From: Adiantum capillus-veneris
Lineage: Eukaryota; Streptophyta; Polypodiopsida; Polypodiales; Pteridaceae
Direction: 5' to 3'
Assembly (NCBI GenBank): GCA_014529385.2
Contig: CM043948.1
Span: 20,227,951 to 20,291,950 of the forward strand
DNA length: 64,000 bases
Both the position numbers and the translations under genes were made by a program. Of the stretch, positions 1-10,693 are shown piece by piece. Numbering within the stretch: the first letter of the stretch is position 1; every line of letters begins with the position of its first letter. The notes beneath the pieces were generated by a model that saw nothing but the letters and a program-made list of their open reading frames with translations, was not told the origin of the DNA and made no database searches.

Positions 1-2
1 TA

Positions 3-494
3 GAAATTGTGAGTGATCGAGGCACACATTTTATAAATGAAGTGATAAAGATCCTTCTAGATGAATTCATGGTAATCCATAGGAAATCAGCCCCGTATCA
101 TCCACAAGCAAATGGACAAGCTGAAGCAACAAACAAAACCATATGCACGGTCCTCACGAAGATTGTATCTGAGTCGAGAACTGACTGGGACCAGAAGTTG
201 CATTCAACATTATGGGCATATAGTGTAGCATATAAAACATCAATAGGAACGACCCCATATAACATGGTTTTTGGGCTAAATGCTATCTTACCAATAGAAT
301 TCTTGATTTCAACCTTAAGGGTAGCTAAGGATCTAGAGTGGACAGGGCACGAGCTCTCTGATAGAATAGATGACCTGGAAAAGCTAGATGAGCTTCGCCT
401 AAAAGCAGTAGCTTCTATCTACGCTCAAAAAAGGCGACAAAAAGAATTTTTTGATAAGCATGTGCGTATCTGGAACCAAAAAGTACCATTTTGA
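3..494 (+). pseudogene. Integrase C-terminal half (GypA pol fragment)
   Basis: The frame is open from base 3 and ends with TGA at 492-494. It starts inside the integrase catalytic core at the second catalytic Asp (SDRGTHF), continues through the PYHPQANGQAEATN segment that supplies the catalytic Glu, then the conserved LWAYSVAYKTS and TPYNMVFG region, and ends in the Lys/Arg-rich C-terminal region. The first catalytic Asp lies upstream of the window. No stop or frameshift is seen in these 163 codons, better preservation than in GypB. The enzyme would insert the cDNA of the element into chromosomal DNA. Confidence 0.9.
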
Positions 495-1392
495 CACAAA
501 AGACATCATACGCGTATGATGTCTATTTGCACTTACAGAGCCAAAACTGCTCATTCGTCATCATACATCCATTATATATATCTAATACATGCTACATATG
601 AAGTTTGGAACCATTTGGTCAAGTGGATCACCCCATTAGCCCAATTGAGGGAAAGTCCTTTATCCAAAGCCTATTTTAGCCCAAATTCAACATACTCAAG
701 TCCAAACCAAGATTTGAGTAGAGACAGTCCTTCACCTGTACATGGGGAGTCCACAAAATCAATCCCATGAAAAATTGATGAAAAAGACATCATACGCGTA
801 TGATGTCGCCAGAGCCATTTTTAGCCCAAAATCTATCCAAAATTCATAAATCCACTGAATAAGCCTATCTAAAGCCATATCCAAGCTTATAGAGAAATTT
901 GGTCTAAAAATACACTAAAAGACATCATACGCGTATGATGTCTCACTATGTGATTTTGGCACCTCAGAGCTTCAACCACCAAACAGAAGTGATCTACATG
1001 CCATTTGAAGGTGAACCACCAAGTTTTATCCAATTTGGATCATAAAATCCAATTCCCTTTCAAACTTTTGCCAAGAGCCTGATCTGGACTAAACTGGCGA
1101 AAACTTGACCAAATGGGATCCAAACTCAAATCCAAGCATATGATACTCATGTATACACTATCAACTACAAGCACAACCAATATGAAGTCATTTTGACACA
1201 AAAGACATCATACGCGTATGATGTCTCCAGCATGATTTTGAGCCTAGTTTGCATATTTTTTCACCTACCCTGCATCCTTAGGCCCTGAATAGCTCATGTT
1301 TCAATTTTCAAGTCATTTGAATAGTTAAAAGCTTCATTTCGGCTTTCAGTACTAAAAAGACGCTAACTTCTGAAATTGGAGTTACAGGATCC
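495..1392 (+). repeat. Spacer with four identical 22-bp palindromes
   Basis: This stretch lies between the integrase stop and the accessory ORF and has no convincing coding sequence. It carries four identical perfect palindromes at 502-523, 786-807, 921-942 and 1204-1225. Each is the arm GACATCATAC, a centre GC that completes the CGCG core, and the reverse complement of the arm. Distances between starts are 284, 135 and 283 bp. The first and last copies share the same 5' flank (TTGACACAAAA), and all are followed by loosely similar T/C-rich sequence. That suggests a diverged tandem repeat in which the palindrome alone has stayed invariant. Confidence 0.95.
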
Positions 1393-2390
1393 ATGGATTC
1401 CGCCAAGTTAGCGGCAACGAAGAGAAAAAGACCGACAATCAAAGATGCTCTTGCAGAAGCGGAACCCTTTGACATTCCAGCAGAAACCCTCAAGCCAACC
1501 AAAACTTGGGTGGAGGAAGCAGTACTGGAACAAGAGGGAATAAAGATCTACCAGGGGACTTTCAGAGATCCTCAAGGGCAAGCGGTGGATATACCGATGA
1601 TCCCACAAGAATTGGTGGATTATAGCAGGACAGAGAACATCAGCAGGTACCTGGAAAGGGCAGACTTGCACAGATTCTTCACCTCGAGACCATCAGGTGT
1701 AGATACAAGAAGAGTGTATGAGTTGGCAACCTCCATTCAGAAGGATGGGAAAGCCACATTGACAGCAATAGATGGAGAGAAAGTAGAGGTACAGATCACT
1801 CCACAGCTCATTGCAGATGCATTAAAGCTGAACAACAAAGGGAGCTCTGTCAGGGAAAGAAGGGAGGCTATAGAGGTTTATGGGTCCAAGAAACAGAATG
1901 CAAGTTATGGAGATATGGTAGACAAAGAGCGGCAACCCTTTGCCGACTGTACAACCAATTTATCCATATTTGCAGTAAAAGACCGCAAAAGTATACGACA
2001 CCGCCCCATGCCATTGCAACTACCATCACATGGGCATTGAAGAGCAATATGCCAAAAGAGGTGAATTACGCTCAACACATCCACGAGCAAGTAATTGCCA
2101 TGCACAACGAGAAGCCAAAGTATATAGGAGGAGCTGAAGTTCTGACAAGAATAGCTTATGAAGCTATTGGAGCCAGAGATCAATGGCCAAAGGTTCCCTC
2201 CCAGAATGAGTGGCTTAGAGAAGCCGATGAGGAGGAAGAACAACCTGAAGTATCCAAGAGGGCGTCCACAAGAGCACGCAGAAAACTAAAAATAGTTTTA
2301 GAACCTGAAGAGAATGTGGATGAGCCGCTTGTTGTGCCTGGTCCTGAATTCTTTGTTGTTCCTGTCTATAGGTTTTTCCATAATGCAGTT
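1393..2390 (+). pseudogene. Accessory ORF downstream of integrase, N-terminal module (GypA)
   Basis: The ORF opens with MDSAKLAATKRKRPTI at 1393 and runs 216 codons to a stop at 2040. Near 1940 the meaningful frame shifts: from there a second frame reads on through LYNQFIHICSKRPQKY and the ITWALKSN and VNYAQHIHEQV segments to about 2390, ending in an acidic/basic tail. A single small indel therefore separates two halves of one protein. It sits where plant gypsy elements of the Athila/Tat type carry an extra post-integrase ORF. The central part resembles the plant mobile-element domain often called putative plant transposon protein, but that is a judgement by eye. Function unknown. It is cut off by the junction with GypB. 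Confidence 0.65.
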
Positions 2391-2399
2391 GAAACAACA

Positions 2400-3763
2400 T
2401 TTTCGGTGTTAAAGGTAGATGATATTTTTTTAAACGACACCCACTAATCCAGTTCGGCATTTCTTTTCCATCTAGTATCGACAGTTTTACTACTCCGCTG
2501 GACGATATTTCTTGGATCAAATAAGGCCCCATTCCCCTTTTCTTTAGCTTTTTGGCATGCTGTTTAAGGGTGTATACCAAGACATAGTCTCCCGTTTTAA
2601 AGTCCTTGTTCTTGACATGTTTGTCAAAAAACTCTTTCTATTGTCTTTTTTTGCATATATGGCCGCTACAGCATTGAGTCGTAACTCATCTAATTTTTCA
2701 AGTTCCTCTAACCGTTCGGAAAGTTCATGCCCCATCCAGTCCAATTGTTTGGCTACCCTTAGTGTGGGGATCAAAAAGTCAATAGGCAATATTGCATTTT
2801 ACCCATATACCATATTAAATGGTGTAGCATTGAGTGTTGTTTTATATGCAACTCGATAAGCCCACAATGCCGAATAGAGCATTTGATCCCAATCTGTTCT
2901 TGTTTCACTAACCAGTTTCGTAAGAACCATGCACAATATTTTGTTGGTCGCTTCCGCTTGGCCATTGGCTTATGTATGATAGGGTGCAGATTTGCAATGA
3001 ATTACCATAAACTCATTTAAGAGATGTTGGATAACTTCATTTACAAAGTGTGTCCCTCTATCACTCACCAGCTCGATTGGAAGGCCATAACGTGTAAACA
3101 CATATTCATATAAGAATTGTGCCGTGGTTCTAGCGTTTGCTATCGTTGTGGCTTTTGCTTCCACCCATTTGGTCATGTAGTCTGTGGCCACTATGATATA
3201 TTGTGCTTGTGAACGATACGCTAGTGGACAGTGATAGGACCAACAAAGTCCAATCCCCATTTAGCGAATGCTCGAGCACTCATCATTGGTCTTAAGGGCA
3301 TTTCGTCTCTTTTAATTGGTACCTTAGTGCGTTGACATTCATCACACCTTTTCACGAATTCTGCTGCATCTTGAATCATGGTCGGCCACCATATACCTGC
3401 AACCATAATGATTTTTACGGTTCTCTCTGCTGAAAAATGACCTCCTGCTATGCCTGCATGAGCTTGTTCCAATAATGGAAAGTAGTCATTTTCATGAGGA
3501 ACTAACCTCAGCTGGTCATCAATTCCTCTTTTATACAATTGGTCACTAATGAGGGTATACCTATTCGCTTCGATTTGTAGAGCCTTTTGTCTGGCTTTGG
3601 ACCAATCTCCTGGCAGCTCCTTATTATTCAAATATTTCACAATCGCATGAATCCATGCGGGTGCTACTGTCACTTGGTATAATGTGGCATAATCCACAGT
3701 GGTATTGGATGTGAAAAAGTCGCATTTCTTGATGTAATTAGCTACATCGCCTGCCATTCCTGG
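2400..3763 (-). pseudogene. Integrase of GypB (second zinc-binding domain, core, C-terminus)
   Basis: The part starting at 3757 carries a complete zinc-binding motif H-X6-H-X30-C-X2-C (AHAGIAGGH ... CDEC) followed by WGLDFVGPI. A frameshift near 3230 moves the core to another frame: IIVATDYMTKWVEAKA gives the first Asp, VSDRGTHF the second, and GQAEATN the Glu. Nonsense codons interrupt it at 2967-2969 (TAA where GypA has CAA, within PYH-QANG) and again near 2810. The C-terminal part (RVAKQLDWMGHELSERL, then KKRGMGPYLIQE) continues to about 2400. Everything needed for an integrase was once present, but the gene cannot make an active enzyme now. Confidence 0.88.
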
Positions 3764-5434
3764 TCAATACACTCCAAGTCTTCTTAATTGTTCATACATT
3801 ATTTGATTTCCTCTATGGAACCCCCCTGTTTGTGTATGGGCCTCCTCTAGAGACGCTTTGTACTCCTCTGGGACTATACACAACCTTAGAATCCCATCGT
3901 TTCCATGATGGTACATTCTTCCCGCAAGCATTGTGTAATTTTGTGCTTGTCTAATGTCTTCCACCGTGTGTTTGTCGTCAAGATTCATTCCATATGTCAG
4001 CAACGGAATAATTTGCTCTGACCATTTTGGTATCATCTCTATATTAAACAGGTATGCATGTGGGAGATCATCATCTACCCCGGTAGCTTTTTCGCCATGT
4101 AGTAGTTGAGAAAGGTGGTCTGCTCTTTGATGCGTTTTTCCTTTCTTAACTACTACCGTAAAATCAAACTCTAGTAACACAATGAACCATCTTACAATTC
4201 GTCCCGTGTTACAAGGTTTGTTTACTAAGTACAAGAGTGCTTGATGATCCACAAAGAATGTAAATTTGTTCACGAGTAAGTAATGCCGAAATTTCTTTAC
4301 CGCATATATCATACCCAATCCTTCTCTTTCAGTGGTAGTATAATTCTTTTCTGCACTGTTGAGTCGTCTACTAGCATAACTGATTGGAAAGTCCATCTTA
4401 CCCTCATCTGGTTGTGTTAATATACAACCTATTGCAAATGCCGAAGCATCTACATGTACATGGAAGATCTTTGACCAATCTGGTGCTTTTAGAATTGGTG
4501 CAGATACCAGTGCATCTTTCAGTTTCTGGAATGACTCCTCACATTCATTTGTCCAAATGAAGAGCGTGATTAGACTATACAAGGGTTTTGCTATTACAGC
4601 GTACATGTAGATAAAACGTCGGTAGTATCCACAATGTCCCATAAATGATTTTACCTCTCGTACAGTGTTTGGTCTTGGCAATTCTATGATCACCTTTACC
4701 TTGTCTTCATCAGTGGTAATTCCATTAGCCGACAATATGTGGCCTAAGATTTTACCTTTTCGTACCATGAATACACATTTTTCTGGGTTGAGGCAAATCC
4801 TATACGTTCTGTATTTTTCGAATACCTTTCTCAGATGATCTATATGTTCTTCTCTCAATAGAGAATAGACACACAAGTCGTCCATGTAAATATCCAAGAA
4901 TTTTCGCAAGTATTCTTTAAAAGCATGTGTCATTAATCTCTGAAATGTGGCTGGAGCATTGGTCAAGCCAAATTTCATTACCCTAAACGCATATATACCC
5001 CATTCTGTTGCAAATGTTGTTTTGTATTGATCTTCTAGTTTGACTCCCAATTGGTTATAACCAGAGAATCCGTCCATAAAGCTATAGGCTTGCTTGCCTG
5101 CCACTCGTTCCAGGACGTGTTCAGTGATAGGAAGAGCGTAGTTGTCCCTTATCGTGGTTGCATTTACCTTCTTGAGATTTACACACACTCGTAATTTCCC
5201 GTTTTTCTTGGGTACCACCACTATCGGGGACACCCAGTCCGTGTGTTCTATCTCATAAATAAATTCAGCCTCCATAAGTTTGTCTATCTCCTCTTTTATC
5301 CTTTTGGCGAATGTCTCATTATACGAGTATGGACGTTGTTTGCTTGGCTTTGCATCAGACTTCAGAGGGATTGAATGTTCACAAATGTTAGGATCCACTC
5401 CCTTCAAATCTTTGTATGACCATGCAAATACATC
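3764..5434 (-). pseudogene. Reverse transcriptase, RNase H and first zinc-binding domain of GypB
   Basis: An open stretch of 547 codons (5407 to 3764). It contains VSPIVVVPKKNGKLRVCVNLKKVN, split here as VSPIVVVPKKNGK and LRVCVN, then FSGYNQ, FGLTNAPATFQRLM and the catalytic YMDDLCVYS of reverse transcriptase. RNase H follows with HVHVDASAFAIG and FFVDHQALLYL. After the RNase H comes a first integrase-type zinc motif (H-X6-H-X30-C-X2-F, last Cys replaced by Phe). TGA codons bound it: 5432-5434 upstream, and 3761-3763, where a Trp is expected (GVY-stop-PGM). The reading frame otherwise continues across both stops, so this was one polyprotein. Confidence 0.92.
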
Positions 5435-6163
5435 TCAAAATTCCTTAAGTGTTTTGATCAATAAGTCCTCTTCTTCTCGACTTAGATCTGTGGCAATGTA
5501 AGCAGGTCGAGGATTTTCTCCTGGCTCTGCTAAGTCTATTTTCTTGGCGTTCTCTGGTCCATCGTAGGATTCGTTTGATTTAGGCTCCCTCATTGGTTGT
5601 TGAACCACCAATCTTCTTTCCTGAATGATGTACTTACAATAGTGAGGAGGTACATCTATCTTTTTACTCCCATCACTCTCGTTCGTTCCATCGCTACTTT
5701 CCATTTCAGTTGTCCATACATTTTTCATTTTTTGTTTCAACTCATTGTATCTCGTTTTCCTTTCAATTTTTGTCATAATTGGGCTACCACAGACATTCAG
5801 TTTTTCTGTTGCAACTCTTTTTTTTGGTTTGCTGGTTTTCTTAGGTTTCAACAATCTGGATTTAAATCCTGAGTCAACAACCTTAAGAAATCTTCCTGAC
5901 ACTTTATCCTTAGCACAATCAACATCATGAATGTTCATAAGGAAATGTGTCTTACCCTTAAACTCCGGCATGGGTCTCAGCCTGGTTGGTGGACTGATAT
6001 GGTGCCGTTTACTCTTGTATCTTTTTTGACGTCTCTCACTTTGGTTTGGGAAATTGTAGAAGACGTCATTGTCTTGATCTCGATTGTCGTCTTCCTCCGT
6101 ATTTTCCGACTTCTCGTCATCCACATTATCCTTGTTTTCACTTTGATCAGAAGAATCATAAAA
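5435..6163 (-). pseudogene. Polyprotein linker between protease and reverse transcriptase (GypB)
   Basis: A 230-codon open stretch from about 6124 to 5435, acidic at the start (EKSENTEEDDNRDQDND) and basic later (LKPKKTSKPKKRV). It has no enzyme motif. It ends in DLSREEEDLLIKTLKEF, a conserved type of lead-in to gypsy reverse transcriptase, then TGA and, in the same frame, DVFAWSYKDLKGVDP. It therefore connects protease and RT in the same polyprotein. A break of frame near 6130-6164 separates it from the protease ORF upstream. Confidence 0.75.
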
Positions 6164-7885
6164 TTATTCTCCCTCCTGCTTGATTTTTTTAGTGGGGATG
6201 TCCACATAGCCCCCTATCTTAATCTCAAGTTTTGTTTCTGTTTTATTGGTCTTCATATTCTCAGTATCTCCATCGTTCTCATCCTCCTCCACAATTTTGC
6301 TCAACATGTAGTATGGTATGATATTGTAGCCATTCTCATCACAAAATTTGGTGGGAGTGACTTCATTGACGCATACATCCAATGTAGCCAAAATTTGAGA
6401 CCATTCTAGGGGTTCGAGCTTCTCTTCGGGAAAAGGTTCTCTTATATAGGCATCGTCTTCCAAGACCCTCTCTAGTGTCCTTTCATTGTGGTCAAATTCA
6501 CTACATTGAGATGCCCCGCACATCCATATCTCCTTTTTCTTACAAAGCCATGCTGGGACTTCTGATCCACTAATGGTGGCTGAGTCAAATTCTTCCACAG
6601 GGGTTCTCGTGACATCATGGTAGCTATGATTTTTCATGTTTACGCGTGTAGTAGTTTCAACATGTCTTAGATACAAATAATCATATCCCCAGTCCTGCAC
6701 CATTTTGAGTTGCCTCATGAACGGCCTACCAAGGATAATTTCATATTTGTTCTTCTTGCCGAAATCTACTATGGCAAAGGTATGTTCGTGCTCTATGCCA
6801 CAGGAAGATACCACAATTGCCTCAAGCAATCCTATAGGCCTTTCTATGTGCCCATCCGCCAGTTGCAATTTCATTCTAGTTGTTCGTATTGCTAGTTTTC
6901 CCCATTTTTCCCATAGCATTTTGGTTGCAATGGAAATGCCAGCTCCACTATCAAGTATTGCCTTAGTCTTTATGCCATTATAATCAACTGGTAGGGTTGT
7001 GTTGCCGTGTTCACCTTCACAATACTCTCCTACCTTGTTGAGTGGCACTGGTCTAGTGTTGACTTTCTTCGGTTCTGTGTCATTAAGCTCGGTTTCGAAG
7101 AACTTAAGAGGCGTCCTAATGCCAAATTTTTCAAGACATTTGTCCACTTCCGTCCACATGCTTGGCCTAATTTTTAACAATTCTGCCAATGTGATTGTAC
7201 ACTTGACTGGAGTAGTCAACAAGTCTGTCAAGATTTTAGTGTCCAATTGATTTGACCCGCCTATTCTCTGAGAAGGTACTCTTCGAATTTCTGATCTTGC
7301 CTCATAGTTCCCCATATATGATGGAAAATTTCTGAGTGATTCTGGTCTGCTATCTTCAGATGCAACTGAACCATTATCCCCTTGAAATGATTTAACGTGT
7401 AAATCCCATGGAGGCTTATTCAAGTTCAGCTCCGAGAAAGGCGCTGACTCCACTGTTTTTGTCTCATATTTTTCTTGAGCTTTTCGCACAGTTTCCCATA
7501 GCTCTTCAAGCCAATTTTCTTCCACAATAGGGGAATATGGTGAAAAATATTTCAGTGATTCATCAGTGCTATTAGGTACATCTCTTGCATCCTCTACATC
7601 CGGCAAGGATTTAACGTTTTCTATCTTGTCTGGTATCCTTTGTTCAGATTTGTGAGGTGTTTCATTGTTTGGTGGTTTGATTACTCTATCTCCCGCTTCC
7701 ATAGGTGGAGGCTCCAGTAAAGCTTGTTCCGTTTCAATCAGCTGTTTGCACATCTCTAGTCTCTGTTTTTCTATCTCTAGATATGGATATGTCATCCATC
7801 TTCGCTCTAGAGTCTGTCTGTTCTTCAATCTTGCTTCATATGCTTGCAAGATTGCATCTAAGGGTTCATTGATCTTATCTACCAA
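6164..7885 (-). pseudogene. Gag-pol connector and aspartic protease (GypB)
   Basis: A 573-codon open stretch. The first half (coiled, charged sequence with EARLKNRQTLERRW) is the end of the gag-pol connector. The protease follows at about 6900-6970 with the active-site motif AILDSGAGISIA (D-S-G-A) and, about 80 residues on, the flap/C-terminal signature IILGRPFMRQL. Retropepsins of this kind cut the polyprotein and work as dimers. The C-terminal 150 residues are acidic and unassigned. No internal stop occurs here, but the stretch is out of frame with the pieces on both sides. Confidence 0.85.
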
Positions 7886-8005
7886 TACCGACCCTCCTGA
7901 GCTTGCACTTCTTGGTCCCTCCGTTGATTTTAGAGAGTCGGACTCTCTTTGCTGTTTAAGTTGCTCTCGAGCTATCGTTAGCTCAGCTTCTACATCTTTT
8001 TGGTT

Positions 8006-10693
8006 TCACTCACGTCTAGCTTTCATTTTCGCTCTTCGTTCTTTCCAAGGATTATCATGACTGACGCTAGACTTGTCAGTCTTGATTTCTTCTTGATTTT
8101 CATCGTTACTCTTGGGATGATTGTCATTTTTCCTTGCTTGGGCTCTCCTCAAGACCTTAACAGGAATCGGAGTTTCGTTTTCTGGCCCTCCACTGGAAGG
8201 TAGCGCTCCTAGCATATTCAAGGTAGTTTTTGCTCCTTTGCTCGGGTTTTTAGGGCAATCAGGGATCAAGTGAGTAATTCCACACTCGGTGCAATATGCG
8301 TTGACCCTAACGATTTTGTCATGAGGGCAGTCTCTCAGCCAATGGTCTCCACCACACTTGTAGCATGGTCCTTTAGGTTTTTGAGGTGCTCCTGGAGCTC
8401 CTCTTTGTTGGTGTGCAATTCTTTGCCCGCTCATGCCTCCGTTGGCTATGAACAACAGTGTTCTTTCATCCAGGCTATATCGTCCTTCTCCCGCTGCCTG
8501 TGCAGCAGTTGGTTGTCCTGTATTTCCTATCATGCTCCATGGTTCTGGTGTAGAGGGTTCGTCCGGTGGATAATAGACAGAGTTTGCTGCATATCCATTG
8601 GGCTCGTCATAGTATGCATGCATAGGTACTAAAGCCTTCTCATCTGACTCAGTTATTGTGGGTGTGTATCTTATGCCGACTGGTCGTAATCCTGGTAGGG
8701 GTGGTTGTTGTCCCAACACTAGTTGTGGTCTTTCTACGCCTACAGGTCCTGGTAGGTTGCCAGTCTGATATCTAGGCATTGGTGGGTCTTGAGGGTATGT
8801 CGCCTGAGCTTGCGGAGCATATGGTCGTTCTCTCACATATCCCTTGTTATAATAACACTCCTCCGTCCCATGGTTTGTCCATTTTTGTTCAATCGCACAC
8901 CATTTTGGTTGTTTAGCTTGTGGTTTGGAATACAAGTTAATCTTTTTAAGCACTTCCTCTACAAAGCTGCTCTTGGCTTACCGCTACTTCTCCTTTCAGT
9001 GTTGTCGTAGCAGATTTTCTTCCGCTCTGTTGCGAGGAAGAATCATCATCAAGATCCTTGAACTCACCCTCTTTGTAAACCGCACAATTGTCCACAAGGT
9101 ATAGAGCTTCCTTGGTTAAATCATTCAACGTCGTTCTCCTTTTCATATGTAAGTCCTATTGAAGATCTGCATTCCTTAGTCCTTGGATAAATATAAGCAT
9201 AAGTCTGGACTGAGTTGGCAGTTCTTCCACGGGGCAGAACTTAACATATCTTTTTAATCGGAGGGCTACCTTTCGCACAGACTCTCCATCTTTCTGTTTG
9301 AATTTATGGATTTGTGAGACTGTATTATGAGCTATTCCTCTTTGTGAGAATTCCTCGATAAACTCGTCAAACAATTCCTCCAAGACTCAAAGTCTCTTCG
9401 CTCCACCGAGTCAAACCATGTAGTAGCATCATCCTCCAAGGTTAAACCGAATCCTGCAAATTGGGTAGGAAAGTCTAACACCTCTTCAGCTCTAATTACA
9501 CGCACAAAGGCTGCTACATGATTTCTTGGATCTCTGCTTCCCATATATTTCTTGTTTACCCATTTTTGCACTTGAGAAGGTCTAATTCTACGATGGTCTA
9601 CAAATCTCATCATGGGATCTCCCCGTCCTAGTCGATATACCTCCTCTGGTCTTCTGTAGTGGCCAGGTTCTTCTCCCAGTGGTGCTCCTAATCCATAATT
9701 TCTAACAGTTCTCGTGAGAGATGGTTCATCTCTTTGAACTCGTTCTTGGGGTGTTCTTCCAAGCTCAATTGACCCCTGAGTCTTTGGCTTACTCTCTCCT
9801 TGATATTGTACATAGAGTGGTGGTTCTTGTAGATCCCTTAATCCTCGTGCGGTTTGATAACCCTCTCGGGTTCGGTCTTGTTCTAATGTATCACTCTGTC
9901 GAAGCCATGCCTGCAATGATGGATGAGTAGCTGGTTGGTCCTGGTAGTTGGACGTCGGTGGTCGGGTAGAATGTGAGGTAGCGTCATACTCTTCTGAAAA
10001 GGGATTAGTCGACTTGCTAGGGGTGTAGGTGGCTCTTGGTACTTCGTCAGGGCCATAGGTCGATGCTCCCGGAAGTGTTGCCCTCTCAACCTCTTCTGGG
10101 AGAATACGTTTGTATTCTCGCCCGTATCTGTCAACAAAAACAATATACTTCCCCATAGCAGTTTCATAAGAAAATAAGTAAAGAACCTTGTCTTTGCTTA
10201 ATTCATTTGGGTAGGGTTCCTTGCATCGAAAGTAAGAGACTATTCCCTCGCTTTCATGCTTGTAAATCCCTACATTCTCATTATAGGTTGGGACCCTGGT
10301 TGTTTTCTTATCATACATAAAAAGCGCTCCATGTCAATCGATGTTAGGAGGCGGTTCTTGGGTTTTTGAAACCATTTTCCCTTTTGCCACGTTATCCCCA
10401 TATCTGTTGTAATCCTCAGGGTTACTCACTATCAGATAGTGGTTCCCCTTTTTGTCTCGGAATCTGTCACCATCATCATAGACTCGAATTATCTCTAGTC
10501 TTTGAGCCAGTCTTTCTTCAATACAAATACACTTGCGTCCCCGATAGTCAGAATAAACTAAGGCTCCCCTCGAGTTAGATCCTTCCAAGAAGATTATAGT
10601 GAACTTGGTTTCGTTTAAAGGATGTAGGGAGGTGCTCCCCCCTGGCATTGGTCCTTCACCGTTGAAACCTCTTGGCTGTTGACTCCCCATCAT
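8006..10693 (-). pseudogene. Gag polyprotein of GypB, decayed
   Basis: The start is taken at 10693 (MMGSQQPRGFNGEG). The frame runs to TGA at 10334-10336 (a Trp codon is expected, ID-stop-HGALF), resumes at once in the same frame to about 9340, then continues in other frames to 8006. The capsid-like part is WVNKKYMGSRDPRNHVAAF through EEFSQRGIAHNTVSQIHKF, typical of the plant retrotransposon gag domain. Downstream are two zinc knuckles with unusual spacing, CYKCGGDHWLRDC and CTECGITHLIPDC (both C-X2-C-X3-H-X4-C), and a degenerate third upstream. These bind genomic RNA during packaging. At least one stop and two or three frameshifts are present. Confidence 0.88.

Larger units (their letters stand above)
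1..2390 (+). mobile_element. GypA: 3' portion of a Ty3/gypsy LTR retrotransposon
   Basis: Read left to right this piece holds the end of an integrase, an 0.9-kb spacer with four copies of one palindrome, and an accessory ORF. The upstream part lies outside the window. It ends at about 2290-2450, where coding sequence on the opposite strand from GypB takes over, so neither 3' LTR is present and the two elements meet tail to tail. The integrase is closely similar to that of GypB, so the two are members of one family. The lineage (Athila/Tat side rather than chromovirus) is inferred from GypB's primer site. Confidence 0.85.

Noticed and set aside
502-523. Palindrome as a bacterial-type terminator or operator
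   Set aside because: No bacterial genes or U-tract; the DNA is plant nuclear.
502-1225. Regularly spaced identical repeats as a CRISPR array
   Set aside because: Spacers are 113-262 bp and unequal, the repeats are perfect palindromes, and the context is a plant retrotransposon.
5597-6409. Plus-strand open frames opposite the GypB protease/RT
   Set aside because: Antisense shadows of well-supported pol coding sequence; hydrophobic composition follows from the opposite strand.
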